Assembly: GCF_041435095.1 (NCBI RefSeq)
Contig: NZ_CP108025.1
Span: forward strand, 5,084,001-5,148,000
Direction: 5' to 3'
DNA length: 64,000 nt
Source of the DNA: Kitasatospora sp. NBC_00315
Lineage (GTDB): Bacteria; Actinomycetota; Actinomycetes; Streptomycetales; Streptomycetaceae
Positions 16,452 to 24,719 of this stretch are shown here, in pieces; position 1 is the stretch's first letter, and the number at the start of each line of letters is the position of its first letter. Both the position numbers and the translations under genes were made by a program. A model generated the notes under the pieces. The model did no database searches, had not been told where the DNA came from, and saw only the letters and a list, made by a program, of their open reading frames with translations.

Positions 16452-17288
16452 TCAGATCCGTTCAAGGACCTTCGCCAGCAGGGCGCCCATGCGCTCGGCG
16501 GACGCCTTGCCGGCCTCCAGCACCTCGGCGTGGTTGAGCGGCTCGCCGGTGATCCCGGCCGCCAGGTTGGTGACCAGCGAGATGCCCAGCACCTCGGCGC
16601 CGGCCTCGCGGGCGGCGATCGCCTCCAGCGTGGTGGACATGCCGACCAGCTCGCCGCCGATCACCCGGGCCATGTGCACCTCGGCCGGGGTCTCGTAGTG
16701 CGGGCCGCGGAACTGCACGTACACGGCCTCGTCGAGCGAGGGGTCGACCTCGCGGCAGAGCTCGCGCAGCCGCCTGGAGTAGAGGTCCGTCAGGTCGACG
16801 AAGTTGGCGCCGACGATCGGGGAGTCCGCGGTCAGGTTGATGTGGTCGCTGATCAGCACCGGCTGGCCGGGGACCCAGCCCTCGCGCAGGCCGCCGCAGC
16901 CGTTGGTCAGCACGATCGTCGCGCAGCCGGCCGCGGCCGCCATCCGTACGCCGTGCACGACGGTGGCCACGCCGTGGCCCTCGTAGTAGTGGTTGCGGCC
17001 GAGGAAGACCAGGGCGCGGCGGTCCTCGGAGCCGGCACCGGTGATCCGTACGGACCGGATCTTGCCGGAGTGGCCGGCGACGGCGGGGGCGGGGAAACCG
17101 GGGAGCTCGGTGACCGGGAACTCGGCCATGATCTCGCCCAGGGCATCGGCGGCGGGAACCCAGCCGGAGCCCATCACCAGGGCGACGTCGTGGCGCTCGG
17201 CACCGGTCAGCTCGCGCAGGCGCTCGGCGGCGGCCCGGGCGGCGGCGTAGGGGTCGGCGGAGACGACCGTCTGAGGAGATTCGTTCAC
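16452..17288 (-). CDS. Purine nucleoside phosphorylase
   Basis: The 278-residue protein is a trimeric-type (PNP/MTAP family) purine nucleoside phosphorylase. It splits (deoxy)inosine or guanosine with phosphate into base and (deoxy)ribose 1-phosphate. Motifs seen are VALVMGSGWVP (phosphate loop), FLGRNHYYEGH, TNGCGGL, FRGPHYETPAEV and GMSTTLEAIAAREAG. The GTG start at 17288 follows the operator palindrome by 25 bases. The phosphohexomutase gene lies downstream on the same strand. Together with adenosine deaminase and DeoC it completes a route from purine deoxynucleosides to central metabolism. Confidence 0.93.
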   Translation of the reverse strand: MNESPQTVVSADPYAAARAAAERLRELTGAERHDVALVMGSGWVPAADALGEIMAEFPVTELPGFPAPAVAGHSGKIRSVRITGAGSEDRRALVFLGRNHYYEGHGVATVVHGVRMAAAAGCATIVLTNGCGGLREGWVPGQPVLISDHINLTADSPIVGANFVDLTDLYSRRLRELCREVDPSLDEAVYVQFRGPHYETPAEVHMARVIGGELVGMSTTLEAIAAREAGAEVLGISLVTNLAAGITGEPLNHAEVLEAGKASAERMGALLAKVLERI

Positions 17289-17313
17289 GCCTCCGAGGAT
17301 AGACGGGAATTCA

Positions 17314-17325
17314 CTACGCGCGTAG
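17314..17325. promoter_or_regulatory. Palindromic operator CTACGCGCGTAG before the phosphorylase gene
   Basis: This 12-base palindrome is identical to the one before deoC and is 25 bases upstream of the GTG start. It is probably bound by the same regulator. Confidence 0.7.
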
Positions 17326-17427
17326 AAAATGGGCCCGGGCATGTTGGATTGTTACCCCGTGCGGTCGATCGGCGCAGATCGCCACGCTGCGCAATCGGAG
17401 GATCCGACGAACCGTCGGGCGTGTCGC

Positions 17428-18504
17428 TCAGAGCCGCTTGGCACTGCGCAGACCCTTGGCGTACATGCCGTTGTCGTCCAGCCGCGCCGTGCCGCCCTTG
17501 TCGCCGAAGGTCGGGCCGTCCGCCTCCTCCCGGCTGGAGATGTAGCGCGGGTGGCCGTCGGTGTCCAGGCCCAGGTAGATGCCGGTGTGGTCCAGCCGGG
17601 CGCCGGTGCGGGTGTCGATCTCGAAGAAGACCAGGTCGCCGGGTTGCAGCGCGTCGATCGAGGTGGGCCGCACGGTCACGTCCGAGCCGGGCAGGGTGGT
17701 CAGCGGGAGCACCGCGACGCCGGGGGCGAGGCGGGCCAGGCCGTTGGCCGTGCGGGGCAGGCCGGGACCGGCCACGTCCTTGCTCAGCAGCGGGTACCCG
17801 CCCCGGTATCCGTAGACCATCCGCACGAAGCCGGAGCAGTCGAAGGCTCCGTACCGGATCCTGTCCGGCTGCTTGGTCACCTTGTCGGCGAAGGTGTACG
17901 GCTTCCCGAGGTAGTCGACGAAGTCGGTCTGTTCGAGGCGGTAGTCCTGGCCGAGCAGGCCGTCCGGGTTGATCGGTCCGAAGGACGCGTCGCCGCGGAA
18001 GCGCACGCCCTTGGCGTCCTTCTGCTCCGGGGCGCCGTTCATGTACTGGGTGGCGATCGCGAGGATGTCGTCGGCCTGGCTGCCGAGCGACTGCTGGAGC
18101 CAGGTCCTGAACCACCCCTCGCCCTCGGCCCCCGCCTTCCAGTTCTGCGGGAGCAGCCGCACCCAGGCGTCGCTGACCAGGACGGCCGAGGTGGTGGCCG
18201 GCTCGGCGAAGGTCCGGCTCGGACCGGTCAGCAGCGCGGTCCTGGCGCCGTCGGTCAGCGTCGCCACCACCCCTCCGGCGCCGTCCCGGACGACGGTGCG
18301 GTCGGGCCCGGCCAGGCGCTCGTAGCGGTACGCGGTGGTCGACGGGGTGCTCGGGGCGCCCGTCGTGCGCGCGATCGGCGGGGCCGCGCCGGGCCTCGCG
18401 GGCGCCGCGTCGCGCCGTTGGAGCTCGACGGTCAGGTAACCGCTGGTGGCGAGCAGGGCCAGGGCGAACGCGCCACTGAGCACGGACTTGCGGGAGATGC
18501 TCAT
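17428..18504 (-). CDS. NlpC/P60-type exported cysteine peptidase linked to the polyglutamate genes
   Basis: The 358-residue protein has a signal anchor or signal peptide (about residues 8-28), an SH3-like middle region and a C-terminal NlpC/P60 domain. Its catalytic cysteine is in YGAFDCSGFVRM (about C223) and its histidine in LDHTGIYLG (about H306). P60 enzymes cleave gamma-D-glutamyl bonds in peptidoglycan, and the PgdS depolymerase of bacilli, which cuts poly-gamma-glutamate, belongs to the same family. It is the last gene of the minus-strand cluster, 46 bases after pgsC, so release or trimming of the polymer is an attractive but unproven role. The middle region shows no close family in my reading. 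Confidence 0.82.
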   Translation of the reverse strand: MSISRKSVLSGAFALALLATSGYLTVELQRRDAAPARPGAAPPIARTTGAPSTPSTTAYRYERLAGPDRTVVRDGAGGVVATLTDGARTALLTGPSRTFAEPATTSAVLVSDAWVRLLPQNWKAGAEGEGWFRTWLQQSLGSQADDILAIATQYMNGAPEQKDAKGVRFRGDASFGPINPDGLLGQDYRLEQTDFVDYLGKPYTFADKVTKQPDRIRYGAFDCSGFVRMVYGYRGGYPLLSKDVAGPGLPRTANGLARLAPGVAVLPLTTLPGSDVTVRPTSIDALQPGDLVFFEIDTRTGARLDHTGIYLGLDTDGHPRYISSREEADGPTFGDKGGTARLDDNGMYAKGLRSAKRL

Positions 18505-18550
18505 CGTCGGGTCCTCGCAGGAGACGTGGGTACGGGTGGCCGGAGCGGGC

Positions 18551-19033
18551 TCAGGTGCCCGGCAGGGCGCCGAGCAGGACACCGGCGGTCAGGACCACGT
18601 AGTTGGCGAGGGTCACCGTGCCGGTCGCCATCAGCGTCGCGGCCTTCGGCTGGCGGACCAGCTGGTAGGCGATCAGGCCCGGCACGATGAAACCGAGGGT
18701 CTGGTTGGCGTACAGGGTCGGCAGCTCGTGCTGGAGCACCAGCATCACCGTCGCCTGGAGCATCACGCCGGTGAGCACGACGGCGGCGAACAGCCTTTTG
18801 CCGTACAGGATGACCAGCTTCTGGACCAGCCGGGTCGCGAGGTACGTCAGCAGGGTCACGCCGATCACGATCGCCACCCGCTGGAGGTCCTCGACCAGGG
18901 TCAGCGCCAGCCACCCGGGGGTGATCATGCCGCCCGGGGAGAGGTTGGTGGTCAGGTAGCAGACGAGTGAGAAGACCAGGCCGAGGGCGATGCCGATGGC
19001 GGCGATCTCGGGGGTCAGCTCGGTGGGGATCAC
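18551..19033 (-). CDS. pgsC: PgsC/CapC family membrane protein
   Basis: The 160-residue integral membrane protein has about five helices and the family-typical segments GMITPGWLAL, LTYLATRLVQKLVILYGKRLFAAVVLTGVML in outline, and IVPGLIAYQLVRQ. These match PgsC of Bacillus subtilis (149 residues), the membrane partner of the poly-gamma-glutamate ligase PgsB. Its GTG start overlaps the TGA of pgsB as GTGA, so the two are made in a coupled way. PgsC with PgsB is thought to form the polymerase/export core. No PgsA-like gene is next to it. Confidence 0.88.
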   Translation of the reverse strand: MIPTELTPEIAAIGIALGLVFSLVCYLTTNLSPGGMITPGWLALTLVEDLQRVAIVIGVTLLTYLATRLVQKLVILYGKRLFAAVVLTGVMLQATVMLVLQHELPTLYANQTLGFIVPGLIAYQLVRQPKAATLMATGTVTLANYVVLTAGVLLGALPGT

Positions 19034-20517
19034 TGCGGGTCTCCGTACGGGTGCTGGGCGGGCTGCTGGTGGCCGGGAGGTGCGGGGATGCGGAGCGGCA
19101 CGGTCTCCTCGAACCTGGGTCCGCCGGGGCGGCGGGCCGCGCCGCCGTGGCCGGCCGGGGCGGCGAACCAGCCGCCGGGCGCCGGCCCGCCGCCCGGCGT
19201 CTCGCGCGGAGGCGATCCGGGTGCCGGGTGCTCGTACCGGGACGATCCGTCCGCCCGCGCCCCCGGCCGCCCGTCGGTTGAGCGTCCGTCGTGCACCGGT
19301 TCGCCGTCCTGCACCGGCTCTCCGTCCTGCGGTTCGTCGAACCGGTCGAGCAGGTCCAGCTCCGCCAGGAACAGTTCACCCTGGCCGTGGATGTTGCCGA
19401 TGGCGATCAGTGAGCAGTCGTCGCCCACCTGCGCCACCAGCTCGGCGGTCAGTTCGGCCGGGTCGCGCCGGTCTCCGCCGAGATCCACCACCCGTCCCTG
19501 CCAGTCGGCCGGGATGCCGTCCCGGGCGCTCCTGGTGGGGTGGCCGATCAGGAACACCGTGTCGGGGTCGAGATCCGGCACGATGGAGCCCATCTGGCCG
19601 TTGCGCTCGACCCGGTCGGGGCGGCAGTTGATCACCACGTTGAGCGGCCGCCGGATCGCGCCGAGATCCAGCAGCTGCCGGACGTTCATCAGCGTCGACT
19701 CCGGGTCGTTCGCGGCGAAGACGTTGGCGAAGCGCAGCCGCCTGCCGTCCTCGGTGCGGTAGCGCTCGACGGAGAGCACACCCGGATCCGGCGGGGCCTC
19801 CCACATGCCGCGCAGCGCCGTCTGCCGCTCCACGCCGAGCAGTTCGGCGACGGCGAGGGCGATCGCCACGTTCTCCTTGAAGGTGAACCAGCTGAAGCCG
19901 CGCAGCTCCTCGTCGGTGACCGTCTCCGGATCCACCGGGATCAGCCGGCAGTTCCGCCTGGCCGCCTCCTCGCGCAGGATGTGCAGCCGGTCCCGTTCGG
20001 CGGTGACGCAGACGCCGTCGACCGGCATCGAGCGGCACAGCGAGCGGGCGACGTCGTCCAGGGTCGGGCCCATCTCGGCGAGGTGGTCCTCCCGGACGTT
20101 GCAGAGCACGCCGATCGTGGAGCGGATCAGCTTGGTCTGGTTGACCTCCTGGAGGGCCGGCATGACCGCCATGCACTCGATCACCAGCGCGTCCGGGCGG
20201 TAGGTCGCGGCCCGCCGGACGATGCCGATCTGTTCGACCACGTTGGCGATGCCGAACTTGCGGTAGACCGGCTCCTCGGTGGCGTCCGGGTGGATGAACC
20301 GCGCCGCCGTGCCGGTGGTCTTGGCGACCGTCACGAGCTCCCCGCCGCGCAGGGCGCCCGCGCAGAGCCGGGTGATCGAGCTCTTTCCCCGGATACCGTT
20401 GACCAGGACGCGTACCGGGATCTGGTCGAGCGCGGCGAAGTGGCGGCGCTGCTCGACGATGCCCGCGGCCAGCAGCACGGCGCAGCACGCCACCAGGACG
20501 ATGTAGAGGAAGAGCAC
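19030..20517 (-). CDS. pgsB: PgsB/CapB poly-gamma-glutamate ligase
   Basis: The 495-residue protein has one N-terminal transmembrane segment (residues 2-20) and a Mur-ligase-like ATP-binding domain with P-loop GIRGKSS (about 41-47). Conserved PgsB segments include VAKTTGTAARFIHP, ECMAVMPALQEVNQ, VREDHLAEMGPTLDDVA, APPDPGVLSVERY, FAANDPEST and NCRPDRVERNGQ. The enzyme activates a glutamate chain with ATP and adds glutamate through the gamma-carboxyl. Compared with bacillar PgsB (about 393 residues) it has an extra disordered Gly/Pro/Arg-rich C-terminal tail of about 100 residues, with two EPVxDG repeats. The start is a GTG at 20517. Confidence 0.9.
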   Translation of the reverse strand: MLFLYIVLVACCAVLLAAGIVEQRRHFAALDQIPVRVLVNGIRGKSSITRLCAGALRGGELVTVAKTTGTAARFIHPDATEEPVYRKFGIANVVEQIGIVRRAATYRPDALVIECMAVMPALQEVNQTKLIRSTIGVLCNVREDHLAEMGPTLDDVARSLCRSMPVDGVCVTAERDRLHILREEAARRNCRLIPVDPETVTDEELRGFSWFTFKENVAIALAVAELLGVERQTALRGMWEAPPDPGVLSVERYRTEDGRRLRFANVFAANDPESTLMNVRQLLDLGAIRRPLNVVINCRPDRVERNGQMGSIVPDLDPDTVFLIGHPTRSARDGIPADWQGRVVDLGGDRRDPAELTAELVAQVGDDCSLIAIGNIHGQGELFLAELDLLDRFDEPQDGEPVQDGEPVHDGRSTDGRPGARADGSSRYEHPAPGSPPRETPGGGPAPGGWFAAPAGHGGAARRPGGPRFEETVPLRIPAPPGHQQPAQHPYGDPQ

Positions 20518-20581
20518 GGGCGGGGTTTCCTTATGGCCGGGACGGGGGTGGCTGGCGGGGGGACGGCTGCGTCCGCCGGGG

Positions 20582-22870
20582 CTAGTGCGGGGTCTTCCGT
20601 CCGGCCGTCCGGACGGCCCGCGCGGGGGCGTCCGCGGCCCGTCGGCTCTGCCGGTCGAGCTGCTGGCGCAGCAGTTCGAGACTGCGGGCGACCGCGCCGA
20701 CCTCGTCGTGGTGCACGGGGTACAGGACGGTTCTGCGGTCGCCGGCGGCCAGCGCCTCGGCGCTCGCGGCGAGCCGGCGCAGCGGCAGGCCGACCGCGAT
20801 GAAGAGCCAGCCCAGGCAGAGTGCGGCGGCGGCCAGGCCCAGCATCCCGACCAGCACGGCCCGGCGGTCGGCCCGGTTCTGGTCCAGGTGCAGCCAGCCG
20901 ACCGGCTGGGCGGTGACCACCGACCAGCCGAGGCTGCCGACCGAGCCGCTGCCGCCGAGCCGGGCGGCCGCCAGTACGGCGGGCTCCCCTCCGGTCCGCA
21001 CGACGGCGGCGGCGGCGCCCTTCGCGGCCTCGCCCAGTACCGCTCCGGCGCGCTGTTCGGGCAGTTCGCCGAAGGAGCTGAAGGCCTCGTTGGCGGCCAG
21101 CACACGCTGTCGGTCGTCGAGCAGCCAGATGTGCCCGAGGCCGGCGCGGTCCAGCAGGGCGGCGAGGAAGTCGGGCTTGAACTCGCCGACGACCACGGGG
21201 GTCGTCACCGCGGCGGACGGCGCCGTGCTCGCGACGGCGCCCATGTCGGGGGCGTTCGCCTCGGCGTCGTACGCTCCGCCGAGGACGGCCCGGGCGGCGA
21301 TCTGCGGTTCCCTGCCGGACTTGTTGAGCAGCAGCACGCCGTCCGGGCCCACCGCCGACGCGCCGGTGTGGCGCGGCGTCTCGCCCGCCCGGGCCAGGAC
21401 GTCGCCGCTCGGGCCGAGGACGTAGAGCGAGCGGTAGCGGGTGTGCTCGGCCAGGGCGCTCTTCAGCACCGCCTCGACGTTGGCGGCCCGGCTGCCGTCG
21501 CCGAGCGCGGGCCGGATGGCCCGCAGATCGGCGTAGCCCTCGTTCAGCGCCTGGCGGACCCGGTCGGCGGTGGTGTCGGTGCGGTCCCGCTGGGCCGCCA
21601 CCACCTGGCCGGGCACGCGGAGCGAGCCCTTGCTGCCGCCGAGCATCAGCAGCGGTACCGACCAACTGAGCACGACGAGGGCGCACAGGGCCAGCGGCAG
21701 CGCGATGCCGGGGCGGCGCCGCCGGGAGGCCGGCCGCGGCGCGGAGTCCTCCGGCCGGCGGGCCGGGTCGAGCAGTTGCAGACGCAGTTCCTCCAGGGCG
21801 CGGGCGATCCTGCCCGCCTCGCCTCGGGCGGGCCCCTCGACCGGCTGTGCCGGCCGCTCGCCCCTGGTCAGCCGGCGGGATTCCAGGAAGAGGCGCAGCA
21901 ACGGGCGCTGCAGGGTGCGGACCAGGAGTCCGGCGAGCAGCACGGCGACCACCAGCAGGGCGCCGGCGGCGGCCAGGCCGAGCAGCGGGTGCCGCAGGCT
22001 GCCGGCCTGCCGGTCGACCGTGGTGCTGGAGATGACGGTCAGGCCGAGCGGCCCGGCGATGTCCTGGGCGGTGCCGTCGCCGACCGAGGCGTAACCGACG
22101 ACGCGGCGCGCGCCGTGCGCGTCGGCGGCGCCGGCGAGGCTTCCCGAGAGGGTCTCGGCCACGCCCGGACGGTGTCTGCCGGCCCTGTCGCGGGCCGTGG
22201 CGACGACCCGCTTGTCGCTCTCGCCGGTGAGTTTCGGGCCGGTGCCGTCGATGACGACGCCCGTCCGGTCGAGGACCTGGACGCTCTGGGCCCTGCCGGT
22301 GGCGGCGGTGGGCAGTCTCAGGCTGTCGGAGGCGACCAGCAGGGCCCGGCCGTCGGCCTTGGTGGCGACCACGGCGAAGCTCAGCAGCCGCGGGCCGGTC
22401 GCGGTGGCGATCAGCACGGGGGCCGGTGCGACGTCGGTGACCCGGCCGAGGTCGAGACCGGCCAGCGGGACGGTCTCGCCGCGGGCCGCGAGCAGTCGCC
22501 CGGTGTCGAGCCGGACGATCGCCGTGCCCCGCCACTTCTGGTAGGCCTCGCCCAGGGCGCCGAGCACGGCGGACGGCGCGGCGGGCGCGTCGTCGAAGCG
22601 GGCGGCGGCCCGGCGCAGGTCGCCGGCGCTCTCGTTGACGGCGGCGCGCATGGCGCCGGCGCTGTCGACGGCCGCGTACTGCTGCGCCTCGCGGACGGCC
22701 TGCGGGGTGTCGTCGGTGCGCAGGCCGCCGACTCCGACGGCGGTGAGGCCGACCACGGCCAGCAGGAGGAGCAGCAGCAGCGCGATCGGCGGGCGGATGC
22801 CGCCGAGCAGCGGCATGTCCGCCCGGCGTCGGTAGCGATGCTGGCGAGGGGGATTCGCTGCCGTGCTCAC
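20582..22870 (-). CDS. Duplicated sensor-like membrane protein (two TM-sensor-TM-HAMP units)
   Basis: The 762-residue protein consists of two similar halves. Each has a transmembrane helix, an extracytoplasmic sensor-like domain of about 240 residues, a second helix and a HAMP-like segment (TM helices at about 28-50, 295-319, 388-411 and 670-697). The second HAMP ends in a short helix and a basic tail; there is no kinase, cyclase, GGDEF or methyl-accepting domain. It heads the minus-strand run into pgsB (gap of 64 bases), so it may sense the envelope or organise the polymer machinery. This is inference; I know no named family for the architecture. The start is a GTG; an ATG about 18 codons later is an alternative. 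Confidence 0.8.
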   Translation of the reverse strand: MSTAANPPRQHRYRRRADMPLLGGIRPPIALLLLLLLAVVGLTAVGVGGLRTDDTPQAVREAQQYAAVDSAGAMRAAVNESAGDLRRAAARFDDAPAAPSAVLGALGEAYQKWRGTAIVRLDTGRLLAARGETVPLAGLDLGRVTDVAPAPVLIATATGPRLLSFAVVATKADGRALLVASDSLRLPTAATGRAQSVQVLDRTGVVIDGTGPKLTGESDKRVVATARDRAGRHRPGVAETLSGSLAGAADAHGARRVVGYASVGDGTAQDIAGPLGLTVISSTTVDRQAGSLRHPLLGLAAAGALLVVAVLLAGLLVRTLQRPLLRLFLESRRLTRGERPAQPVEGPARGEAGRIARALEELRLQLLDPARRPEDSAPRPASRRRRPGIALPLALCALVVLSWSVPLLMLGGSKGSLRVPGQVVAAQRDRTDTTADRVRQALNEGYADLRAIRPALGDGSRAANVEAVLKSALAEHTRYRSLYVLGPSGDVLARAGETPRHTGASAVGPDGVLLLNKSGREPQIAARAVLGGAYDAEANAPDMGAVASTAPSAAVTTPVVVGEFKPDFLAALLDRAGLGHIWLLDDRQRVLAANEAFSSFGELPEQRAGAVLGEAAKGAAAAVVRTGGEPAVLAAARLGGSGSVGSLGWSVVTAQPVGWLHLDQNRADRRAVLVGMLGLAAAALCLGWLFIAVGLPLRRLAASAEALAAGDRRTVLYPVHHDEVGAVARSLELLRQQLDRQSRRAADAPARAVRTAGRKTPH

Positions 22871-23106
22871 GTGGGCCTCGTCGCTGGAACGGGGGCGATG
22901 CTGGCCCGCTCCGGTCCGGCGTACGGCGTGCTGTGCCCTTGGTCGAAAGTTTTACTCAGCTTATGAAGCTATTTACCGATTCAGATAACGGCATGGCATC
23001 ATTCGCGGAAAGATTCGGGCGCTCTCGCGGATGAAGGCGTATGCGACGCACCGTCCGGCCGGACGGGCCGCGATCACCGGACGGTCGGACAGGTAGGTTC
23101 TGAGCC

Positions 23107-24114
23107 GTGGAGATACGGGGATCACGGCGCGTACTGCTGCCGGCGCTGCTGTTGGCGCTGGCGGCCCTGGCCGGGGTGCTGACCTACCTGGCGCGCTCCG
23201 ACGGCGCGGAGGACCGGTCCCGCACCGCCGGGCCCGGCCGGCCGGCCGCCGCGCCGCAGGCCGTCGACCTCGCGGCCCGGGTGGCCGGCTACACCGCCGG
23301 ATTCAGCGCGAGCGGCCCCTACACCGTCCCGGACGCGGCGCAGCGCCGAGCCGTCGCGGACGGCGTCGGCCGGCTGCTCGACGGCCGGAGGGAAGAGGCC
23401 GGGCAGACCCTCGCCCGGGTCGGCTACCGGCTGACGGAGTTCACCGAGCAGGAGTCCGGCCGCCTGGTCGGCGAGATCGCCGAGGCGCCTGGCCCCGGCG
23501 AGGCGGTGCACGGCTGGGGCCGGGTCTATCTCGACCTGTCCGAGCAGGCGTCCTGGTCGGTACAGGTGCCGCACCCGGTCTTCGACACCGATACCGAGCT
23601 GCTGGGCGTCGAGGTGTTCCGGGCGACCCCGGGCGGGGTGATGGTGCTGGCGGGCGCCCACCGCAAGGCCGGCGCCGACGGCTCGTCCGACCCGGCGCAC
23701 CGGACGGACACGGTGTTCGCCGCCGTTGCCGACGCGCTGGCCGGCCGGGGGCTGCCGGGTGTCCAGCTGCACGGTTTCGACGAGGGCAGCCTCCCGGGGC
23801 AGGACACCGTGGTCTCCAGCGGCACCGCCGCCGCGGGTCCGGCCGCCCGGCTCACCGCCGACGGCCTGGAACAGGCCGGTTTCGCGGTCTGCCGGGCCTG
23901 GCGGGACAAGTGCGGCCACCTGGAGGGGACCACCAACGTGGAGGGACGCTCCGCCGCGGCCCTCGGCGTGCCCTGGTTGCACGTCGAACTCGGCAACGGG
24001 CTGCGGACCGAGCCGGCGCAGCGGGCCGAGGTGGTCACGGCGCTGTCCGCCACCGTGCGCTCCTGGGCCGCGGCGGGCACGCCGTCCGCCTCCGCCCTCC
24101 GGCCGGGCCGGTAG
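23107..24114 (+). CDS. Exported protein of unknown function with hydrolase-like histidines
   Basis: The 335-residue protein has an N-terminal signal anchor (residues 8-29). Conserved-looking clusters follow: VPHPVFDTDTELLGVEVF, LAGAHRKAG, DPAHRTDTVF, VQLHGFDEG, VVSSG, LEGTTNVEGR and WLHVELGNGLR. The spaced His, Asp and Glu clusters suggest a metal-dependent amidase or carboxypeptidase-like fold, but I cannot assign a family with certainty. It is divergent from the pgs operon across an AT-rich 236-base promoter region, so a role in polymer or wall processing is possible. The GTG start begins directly before the basic n-region. Confidence 0.7.
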   Translation: MEIRGSRRVLLPALLLALAALAGVLTYLARSDGAEDRSRTAGPGRPAAAPQAVDLAARVAGYTAGFSASGPYTVPDAAQRRAVADGVGRLLDGRREEAGQTLARVGYRLTEFTEQESGRLVGEIAEAPGPGEAVHGWGRVYLDLSEQASWSVQVPHPVFDTDTELLGVEVFRATPGGVMVLAGAHRKAGADGSSDPAHRTDTVFAAVADALAGRGLPGVQLHGFDEGSLPGQDTVVSSGTAAAGPAARLTADGLEQAGFAVCRAWRDKCGHLEGTTNVEGRSAAALGVPWLHVELGNGLRTEPAQRAEVVTALSATVRSWAAAGTPSASALRPGR

Positions 24115-24136
24115 GCAGCGCCCGGCCGGGCGTCGC

Positions 24137-24574
24137 TCAGCAGGGGCGGCGGCGCAGGTCCAGGACGTAGTCGTGCGGTGCGCCGGCGCTCTCGGCGGCG
24201 TCCGCGACCAGGCCCAGGTAGCGGGCCGCGGGCAGGCCGCCCTCGTAGTCGTTCAGCACGTACGTCCACACCTGGATGTCGCCGTCCAGGGTGTGCGCCC
24301 GCAGTTTGATCTTGCGGTAGATGCCGAGCTGCACGCCCTCCCAGCGGTCCAGCCCGTCCTCGTCCATCGGCGCGACGTCGTAGAGCGAGACGAAGACCTG
24401 CTCCTTCTCGTCCTCGACCACGGTGGCCAGGGAGCCCTCCCAGCCCAGCTGCTCGCCGCCGAAGGTCAGCCGCCAGCCGTCCAGCCAGCCGGTGCCGCGC
24501 AGCGGTGAGTGCGGTGCGCGGCGGGTCATCTGCCGGGCATCGAGGTTGGTGGCATACGCGGCGTAGAGGGGCAT
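24137..24574 (-). CDS. Gamma-glutamylcyclotransferase-like protein
   Basis: The 145-residue protein has the beta-barrel GGCT-like pattern: an N-terminal Y-x-x-N motif (YAAYATNLD), a following GWxLTFGG segment, VSLYDVAPMDEDGLDRWEGV near the conserved glutamate, and a KIKLRAHTLDG strand. GGCT enzymes convert gamma-glutamyl amino acids to 5-oxoproline, but many bacterial homologues have other or unknown amine-linked substrates. It lies convergent with the exported-protein gene, with only 22 bases between stops. Its nearness to the poly-gamma-glutamate genes is suggestive but may be coincidental, because similar genes occur here in other Streptomyces (memory). Confidence 0.75.
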   Translation of the reverse strand: MPLYAAYATNLDARQMTRRAPHSPLRGTGWLDGWRLTFGGEQLGWEGSLATVVEDEKEQVFVSLYDVAPMDEDGLDRWEGVQLGIYRKIKLRAHTLDGDIQVWTYVLNDYEGGLPAARYLGLVADAAESAGAPHDYVLDLRRRPC

Positions 24575-24719
24575 GGCGTCAGCCTACGGGAGTTGAAGGC
24601 GGCGACCCGGCCGGGGGGAGCGCCCGCCACCTCCACGGGGCGGCGCCGGGCGGACGGACGCGCTGGGTCCGTGCGCCAGAACGAACCCCGGCGTGGCGCC
24701 GCCCCCGGCGTGCGGGACA

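Noticed and set aside
20585..22966. Very long open frame on the plus strand, about 790 codons
   Set aside because: It is antisense to the HAMP-type gene. Its protein is low-complexity Gly/Ala/Arg sequence without domains, while the minus-strand frame has clear membrane and sensor features.
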